From Streptomyces cinerochromogenes (lineage in GTDB: Bacteria > Actinomycetota > Actinomycetes > Streptomycetales > Streptomycetaceae): 64,000 bases of DNA. Positions 58,896 through 64,000 of the stretch are shown here, one piece after another (the stretch's first letter is position 1; each line of letters starts with the position of its first letter). Below the pieces are notes generated by a model. The model worked only from the letters and a program-made list of their open reading frames with translations. It had not been told where the DNA came from and did no database searches. The stretch is from positions 62,001 to 126,000 of the forward strand of contig NZ_BMRM01000011.1 in the NCBI RefSeq assembly GCF_014648635.1, read 5' to 3'. Made by a program: the position numbers and the translations under genes.

Positions 58896-59420
58896 ATGGC
58901 GACAAGGGAGTTCCGGGCGAGCGACGGTTCGGTGTTGCGCGTGGAGGTCGACGGTCCCGCGCCGCCGGCCGGCGACCCGTACGAACCCGTGCGCAGGCGG
59001 CGCGGTGATGCCGCGGGGGCCGCTGCGGACAGCCTCCGGCAGGCCGTCGACCGGGTCCGGCCGGCCGTCCAGGACGTACTGGCCTCGCTGCGGGCCATGC
59101 CTCAGGCCCCCGACCGGGTCTGCCTGGAGTTCGGGGTGAAGCTCAGCGCGGACGCCGGTGTGGTCCTGGCCCGCGCCGCCACCGAGGCCCACTTCAAGGT
59201 GGCCCTGGAGTGGGAGCGGCAGCCCCACGGCACCGGCCGGGCGGACGCGGACGACGCGGACGACGCAGATGACGCGGACGCCCTGCCCGGCTCGGATGAC
59301 GCGGACACCTCGGCCGGCGCCGACAGCGGCTCGGCCCGCGCGGACGGCGGCGCGGCCCGCTCGGACGGTTCGGCCGGCGAGCCGGCCCCGGTCGCGGAGC
59401 CCGCCGTTGGCGGCGACTGA
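58896..59420 (+). CDS. trypsin-co-occurring domain 1 protein (CU044_2847 family)
   Basis: A 174-residue protein. The conserved domain is residues ~5-110: FRASDGSVLRVEVDG, SLRQAVDRVRPAVQDVLASL, RVCLEFGVKLSADAGVVLAR and AATEAHFKVALEWERQ. This corresponds to the trypco1 domain, a small partner found beside trypsin-like protease/NTPase genes. The C-terminal 60 residues are Asp/Ala/Gly-rich and disordered, with DADDADDADDADA. It overlaps the protease-STAND gene by 14 bases. It may bind or restrain the protease. ATG 58896. Confidence 0.85.
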   Translation: MATREFRASDGSVLRVEVDGPAPPAGDPYEPVRRRRGDAAGAAADSLRQAVDRVRPAVQDVLASLRAMPQAPDRVCLEFGVKLSADAGVVLARAATEAHFKVALEWERQPHGTGRADADDADDADDADALPGSDDADTSAGADSGSARADGGAARSDGSAGEPAPVAEPAVGGD

Positions 59421-62400
59421 GGCCCGGCCTCCCGCCGCCCCGTCGGGAGGCACGGCGTTCGAGCAGGGGCTCGCCCGGCTCTTCGACCGGCACGGGGAGT
59501 TGCTGGGCGCCGGGTTCCTGCTGGCCCGCGACCTGGTGTGCACGTGCGCGCACGCGATCGCCGAGGACGGGGAGGACGGCCCGCACCACCCAGGAGAACG
59601 GCTCCTGGTGGACTTCCCCCTGGTGCCCGACGAGTCCCGGGAGCGCGTGACCGCGACCGTGGCCGCCTGGCATCCGGCAGACGACATCGCGGTCCTCCGG
59701 CTCGACCTCCCGGTCGCCGGGACCGAGCCGCTCCCCCTGGCCGGCCCCGACGCCCCGCTCTACGGCCGGGCGGCCCGCCTGTACGGCTTCCCCGAGTCCA
59801 CCGACACGGGGGTGAACGCGCACGGCGTGCTGCGCGGCGGCCAGGGCGCGGGGCTCATCCAACTGGACGCCGGCCACGGCAGCGTGGCCGTCGAGCCGGG
59901 ATTCAGCGGCAGTCCGGTCTGGGACGTCGAGGCCCGCCATGTCGTCGGCATGCTCGCCACCCGGGGCCGGGACGGCCTCGACGGCACCGCCTACCTGATC
60001 CCCGCCCCGCGGCTGGCCGCCCGCGCGCCGGACGCCCCCGACGCCGCCGGCCCGTTCAAGGGACTCCTGCGCTTCGAGGAGAAGGACGCGCATCTGTTCC
60101 TCGGGCGAGCCGCGGAGACGGAGGCTCTCGCCGCGGCGGTCCACGAGCAGCCGCTGACCCTGCTCACCGGGCAGTCGGGCACGGGCAAGTCGTCACTGCT
60201 GCACGCCGGCCTGCTGCCACGGCTGCGGGCGGCCGAGGCCGTCACCGTGGTGCGTACCCTGTACAAGGCGGAAGGCCCGGCCGCGACCCTCGGCGGGGCA
60301 CTGCTGGCCCTGTGGCGGGAGGCCGTACCGGAGAGGGAGGGCGGGACCCGGCTGGAGGCCGTACGGGAGGCGCTGAACGGGGACGAGATCGCGTTCGCCG
60401 CGCTGCGGGAGGAGCTGCGGACCGTCTTCCGGGACCGGATGGGTGTGCTCGTCCTCGACCAGTTCGAGGAGTACGCCGCCGCCGAACCCTCCGCCGCCCG
60501 CCAGGTGGTGAGGTGGTGGCGCGAGCTGACCGGCGGGACCGAGCCCGGCCGGGGGCTCCGGGCGGTGGTGTCCGCCCGGCACGCCACGCTGGACGTGCTG
60601 TCCGCCGTGCTGCCGGCCGCCGAGCGGGCCCGGGCCGTCGTCCCCCTGGACCCGCTCACCCACGAGGCACTGAGCGAGGTGATCTCGGCACGGCTGGCCC
60701 CGATCCCCGGGGCCGGACTCCAGGACGGGCTGAAGGAACTGCTGCTGCGCGACGCCCGGGACGCCCAGGACGTCCGGGGTGAGGGCAACGCCCTGCCGCT
60801 GCTGGAGTTCACGCTGGCCGAACTCTGGAAGAAGCGCTCCGGGGGACGTCTGACCCTGGCCGCCTACCAGGAACTGGGCGGCCTGTCCGGGGCGTTGGCG
60901 CAGCACGCGAAGCGCACCCTCGACGAGGCCGTCCAGGACGACGTCGCCGACGAGCAGACCGCGCGGCGTCTTTTCCAGCGCCTGGCCCGGCCGGACGGGC
61001 TCGGCCGGTTCCTGCCGGACACCGTGCCGGTGGGCGAACTCGACGAGGCGCAGCGGCGGTTGGCCCGGCACCTGGCACGGCACAAGCTGCTCGCCTTCAC
61101 AGTGCCACCGGGCGACGCGCGGGGCGAGTCCCTGCGCATGGCCCATGAGGCTCTGCTGCGCGAGTGGGAGTGGCTGCGCACCTGTCTGCGGGAGGGCGAG
61201 GAGTTCCGTGCCTGGCAGTCCCAGGTCGCGTCCCAGGCCGTGGCCTGGGACGCCGCCGGCCGTCCCGCGTTCGTCGCCGTCACGGGGAACCTGCTCGGCG
61301 CCGCGGACCGGTGGGTGCTGGAACGCGGCCGGGACGTCACCGACCTCCAGCGGGCGTACCTGACAGCGGGACGGCGCCACGCGCGCCGCGGCGCGTATGT
61401 GCTGCGCGGGTTCTTCGCTGTCGTCACCGTCCTGACGCTGGTGGCGGGCTGGCTGGCCTGGGACGCGGGCCGCAGCCGCGACCGGATCGCCACGCAGCTG
61501 CGCACGGCGGCCTCCGAGCAGCTGGCCGACCTCGCGCAGGAGCGGTCCGCGACCGACTTCGGGCTGTCCGTGCAGATGGCGATGGGCGCGTGGGCCACCT
61601 CCCGTACGGACAAGGCCCACGCCCAGCTGTTCCGGCAGTACCTGCGGATGCGGGACGCGGAGCGGGTGCACGCGGGGCTGTGGTCGGGGAGCATCGACCG
61701 GGTGACCGCCGCGTCGGGGAGGGATGTGCTGGCGGTGACCTCCGCACCGGAGCAGGGCAGGAGGACGGTCACCGTCGTCACGGACGCCGCCTCGGACCAC
61801 CCCCGGATGCACCGCCTCCAGGGCGTGCCCGCGCAGGACACGCGGGACACGATCAGCGACGACGGGCGCTGGTACGCCGTCGCCTCGGCGGACGGTTCGG
61901 TCCGGCTCTGGGAGGTCGGCGGGGATCCCGGACCGCGTCTGCTCACCGGGGCGCGCCCGGGGCCGGAGAAGGCGTACGCCCCCTCGCTGGACTTCTCCGA
62001 CGACTCCTCCCGCCTGCTGCGCCTGCACTCCTACGGCAGGCCGCGCGCCGGCGGCGGCACCGACCAGCGGGCCGCTCTGGACGTCTGGCAGGTGCCCTCG
62101 GCGGCTCCGGTCCGGGGAGCGGGGCGGGTGATCGCCGGCCGGGTGGTGGAGAGCGCCGCGTTCGCGGACGGGACCGACCACGTGACCCTCCACTGGGTCC
62201 GCGGCCCGATCGCCGGCCGCTATCGGTACTCGGCGGGCGTCTTCTCCCTGGCGCGGGGAAAGGAACGGCGGCGGCTGGCCACGGATGTCGACACGAGCGA
62301 CGGCTTCATGGCCGGGGGCAAGGTGCTCTCCCTGGCCGGGGCCCGCCTCGGCTCGGACACCCGGTTCCTGCGCGCCGACGGTGGCAGGGCTGCCCGGGCC

Positions 62401-63735
62401 ACGCCGAGCCGGTTCTCCGTTCTCGACGCGACGACGCGTTACCGCACGTACTTCCGCCCGGCGGAACCCAGCGACGACGGCCCGGAGTACGGCGTCGTCT
62501 CAGCGGTCGACGCTCTCGGAGGTGACACCTGGACGGCGGTGGTGCCCACCGACGGCACCTCGGACGAGGACGTGCGGCTGGCCATCTGGCCACACGGCTC
62601 GGCCGGCCGTCCCCGGGCGGTGGCGGCGGTCGGCGACCGGCTGGTACGGCTGCGTCTGCGCGAGGACGTCGAGCCACTGCCGTTCGACTCCTCCGGCGAA
62701 CAGTCCGTGGCGCTCGATCGGCACCACGACCGCTTCGCGACCGTGGACGAGGGCCGGCTGTATCTGAGCAGCGCGGGGTCCCCGACCCGCAGCGTGGCCC
62801 TGCCGGGGAACCCTGCCGCCCGCACGTGGGTGGCGTTCTGGGTGAGTTCGGAGGACGGCGACTCGGTGGCCGTGTGGGACGCCAACACGCTCACGCTGTC
62901 GCTGTACGCGGCCGACGATCTCGCCAGCCACCAGGACGTCGATCTGGCTCGGCGCCTGCACGGTACGGCCGAAAAGTCCCGCATCGAGTCCGTGGCCCAG
63001 CTGGGCGACGGCTCACTGGCCGTGCTCCTGACCACCAACGACGTACTCCGGGTCGACCCCGCGACCGGACAGGTCGTCTCCGCTCCGCTGCGCGTGGCAG
63101 AGCCCGAGCCCAGCCCGCCCCCGGCCTTCACCCCGCACGGCCAGCTCGTCCCCCGCCCCGGCCACCCCCACCAAGCCCTGATCGTCACCAGGTCCGGCCA
63201 TGCCCGTGGACAACTGGCGGTCTGGGACCTGGTGAAGAACAACCGGATCTCCAGCTGGACCTCGCCGACCGGCGTGGCCGGATCCCTGGACCCGGGGCAG
63301 CCCAGAGTGCTGTTCAGTCCGGACGGCAGCCTGGTGGCCGTGGGCCACAGCGACGGCAAGCTGCGCTTCTGGGACGCGGCGGCCGGCCGCCGGACCGGTG
63401 GCGTCGTGCCCTGTCCCACCGGGACGCACGCACTCGCCTTCGTCGGCGACGACACCCTCGTCTCGATGACCTACGACCGGGGCCTACGGCTGCACCGTGT
63501 CCCGGACGGCGGCGCGCTCGGGGAAGGCCCGGAGACGGTGGGCCCGTACCCCTTCGCCGCGGCCGCCTCCGGCAGCCGCCTCCGCCTGACCACCAGCGGC
63601 CAGCTCCAGGGCCTGGACCTCGACCCCGCCCACTGGTGGGCCGGCCTCTGCCGGGCGGCCGACCGCCCGTACACGACGGCCGAACGGGGGCGGCTGCCGG
63701 CCGGCGCGCACACCCACCGCCCCTGTCAGACGTGA
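59407..63735 (+). CDS. trypsin-like protease / STAND NTPase / WD40-like propeller protein
   Basis: A 1442-residue multidomain protein. Residues ~15-215 are a trypsin-like protease with His49 (CTCAHAIAE), Asp93 (PADDIAVL) and Ser167 (GFSGSPVWD). A STAND-type NTPase follows: Walker A GQSGTGKS at 255-262, Walker B VLVLDQFEEY with Asp351 and Glu354/355, then helical domains to ~650. One hydrophobic helix at ~664-685 (FFAVVTVLTLVAGWLAW) suggests membrane attachment. From ~740 to the end are WD40-like repeats, with blades such as DGSVRLWEVGG and DGKLRFWDAAAG. TTG 59407, seven bases after GGAG, is the only early start. A sensor-propeller switching a protease is the likely logic. Confidence 0.9.
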   Translation: MAATEARPPAAPSGGTAFEQGLARLFDRHGELLGAGFLLARDLVCTCAHAIAEDGEDGPHHPGERLLVDFPLVPDESRERVTATVAAWHPADDIAVLRLDLPVAGTEPLPLAGPDAPLYGRAARLYGFPESTDTGVNAHGVLRGGQGAGLIQLDAGHGSVAVEPGFSGSPVWDVEARHVVGMLATRGRDGLDGTAYLIPAPRLAARAPDAPDAAGPFKGLLRFEEKDAHLFLGRAAETEALAAAVHEQPLTLLTGQSGTGKSSLLHAGLLPRLRAAEAVTVVRTLYKAEGPAATLGGALLALWREAVPEREGGTRLEAVREALNGDEIAFAALREELRTVFRDRMGVLVLDQFEEYAAAEPSAARQVVRWWRELTGGTEPGRGLRAVVSARHATLDVLSAVLPAAERARAVVPLDPLTHEALSEVISARLAPIPGAGLQDGLKELLLRDARDAQDVRGEGNALPLLEFTLAELWKKRSGGRLTLAAYQELGGLSGALAQHAKRTLDEAVQDDVADEQTARRLFQRLARPDGLGRFLPDTVPVGELDEAQRRLARHLARHKLLAFTVPPGDARGESLRMAHEALLREWEWLRTCLREGEEFRAWQSQVASQAVAWDAAGRPAFVAVTGNLLGAADRWVLERGRDVTDLQRAYLTAGRRHARRGAYVLRGFFAVVTVLTLVAGWLAWDAGRSRDRIATQLRTAASEQLADLAQERSATDFGLSVQMAMGAWATSRTDKAHAQLFRQYLRMRDAERVHAGLWSGSIDRVTAASGRDVLAVTSAPEQGRRTVTVVTDAASDHPRMHRLQGVPAQDTRDTISDDGRWYAVASADGSVRLWEVGGDPGPRLLTGARPGPEKAYAPSLDFSDDSSRLLRLHSYGRPRAGGGTDQRAALDVWQVPSAAPVRGAGRVIAGRVVESAAFADGTDHVTLHWVRGPIAGRYRYSAGVFSLARGKERRRLATDVDTSDGFMAGGKVLSLAGARLGSDTRFLRADGGRAARATPSRFSVLDATTRYRTYFRPAEPSDDGPEYGVVSAVDALGGDTWTAVVPTDGTSDEDVRLAIWPHGSAGRPRAVAAVGDRLVRLRLREDVEPLPFDSSGEQSVALDRHHDRFATVDEGRLYLSSAGSPTRSVALPGNPAARTWVAFWVSSEDGDSVAVWDANTLTLSLYAADDLASHQDVDLARRLHGTAEKSRIESVAQLGDGSLAVLLTTNDVLRVDPATGQVVSAPLRVAEPEPSPPPAFTPHGQLVPRPGHPHQALIVTRSGHARGQLAVWDLVKNNRISSWTSPTGVAGSLDPGQPRVLFSPDGSLVAVGHSDGKLRFWDAAAGRRTGGVVPCPTGTHALAFVGDDTLVSMTYDRGLRLHRVPDGGALGEGPETVGPYPFAAAASGSRLRLTTSGQLQGLDLDPAHWWAGLCRAADRPYTTAERGRLPAGAHTHRPCQT

Positions 63736-63790
63736 CGGAGGCCCGGTGGCACCCCCGGGACACCCGGCGAGGCACCGCACCGTCCGGCGG

Positions 63791-64000
63791 TCAGCCCTGG
63801 GCGCACTCCCGCGCCTGCACGTCGTCCTCCGCCGTCGGCAGCGGCTTGTGGCCCTCCGTCCACGGGTTCACCCATCCGCAGTTCCCGCAGGCGTAGCGGC
63901 CGTTGACGCCGGCGATCTCCGAATAGCACTGCACGCACTGGGTCCGCGTGATTTCCTGGCCCTCCAGGAACGCCGCCGCGGCAGCCGCCTTCTCCGCGTC
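63791..64000 (-). CDS. zinc-ribbon hypothetical protein, C-terminal part
   Basis: The last 69 residues of a protein that begins beyond the right edge. Two CxxC pairs, CVQCYSEI and YACGNCGW, form a zinc ribbon; AAAAFLEGQEITRTQ precedes them and NPWTEGHKPLPTAEDD follows. It converges with the STAND gene, 55 bases apart. Role unknown. Confidence 0.75.
   Translation of the reverse strand, partial: DAEKAAAAAAFLEGQEITRTQCVQCYSEIAGVNGRYACGNCGWVNPWTEGHKPLPTAEDDVQARECAQG

Overview
The window is high-GC actinobacterial chromosome, almost certainly Streptomyces. Supporting signs are GC-rich third codon positions, GTG/TTG starts, purine-rich ribosome sites, and characteristic families (WhiB, SpoIIE-type phosphatases, RsbW-type ATPases, class F sortase, CmlR-like efflux, GH46 chitosanase, SCO6745-type protein). 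Most of it is accessory 'arm-like' gene content, with central metabolism represented by one long-form GAPDH.

Layout. 1-6 kb: the 5' end of a secreted chitosanase, an MHS-type transporter, an aldo/keto reductase, a KhtT/KhtU-like cation/proton antiporter pair, DedA and CsbD. 6.5-18.6 kb: a selenium/formate module. It has an ATP-binding anti-sigma-like protein, a broken cytochrome-b remnant, an Fe-S subunit and an NrfD-type membrane subunit. A formate dehydrogenase large subunit follows whose reading frame crosses an in-frame UGA (Sec189) followed by a bacterial SECIS hairpin. Next come selD, tRNA-Sec (selC), selB and selA. All the machinery specific to selenocysteine decoding (selA, selB, selC, selD) therefore sits beside the protein that needs it. 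18.9-29.4 kb: MASE1 protein, phosphatase, small secreted protein, hydrolases, a chloramphenicol-type exporter with a nine-codon leader, a GT-C mannosyltransferase, GAPDH and an M9 collagenase. 29.5-37 kb: LysR, imine-reductase/HxlR pair, a GH51 remnant followed by GH27, TetR and an SGNH hydrolase, and a class F sortase with a likely non-LPXTG surface substrate.

37.3-43.6 kb holds two compact natural-product loci. One is a cyclodipeptide synthase overlapping a P450 that closely resembles Mycobacterium tuberculosis CYP121. The other is a graspetide precursor with its ATP-grasp ligase. 43.6-58.5 kb: repeat-rich spacer, membrane SpoIIE phosphatase, Lrp and class III aminotransferase, aldo/keto reductase with a MerR-type promoter, phosphodiester glycosidase, DoxX, methyltransferase, WhiB, two alpha/beta hydrolases, and AraC and PucR regulators.

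58.9-63.7 kb: a two-gene predicted conflict (defence-like) system. A small trypsin-co-occurring-domain protein overlaps a 1442-residue protein that joins a trypsin-like protease, a STAND NTPase, a membrane segment and a WD40-like propeller. The right edge cuts a zinc-ribbon protein.

Strongest leads: the selenocysteine locus, including selB whose stop codon is the antisense of the tRNA-Sec anticodon; the CDPS/CYP121-like pair; the graspetide pair; the protease-STAND system; and the sortase with its duplicated HTGGG motif. Family assignments come from reading motifs, not from database searches.
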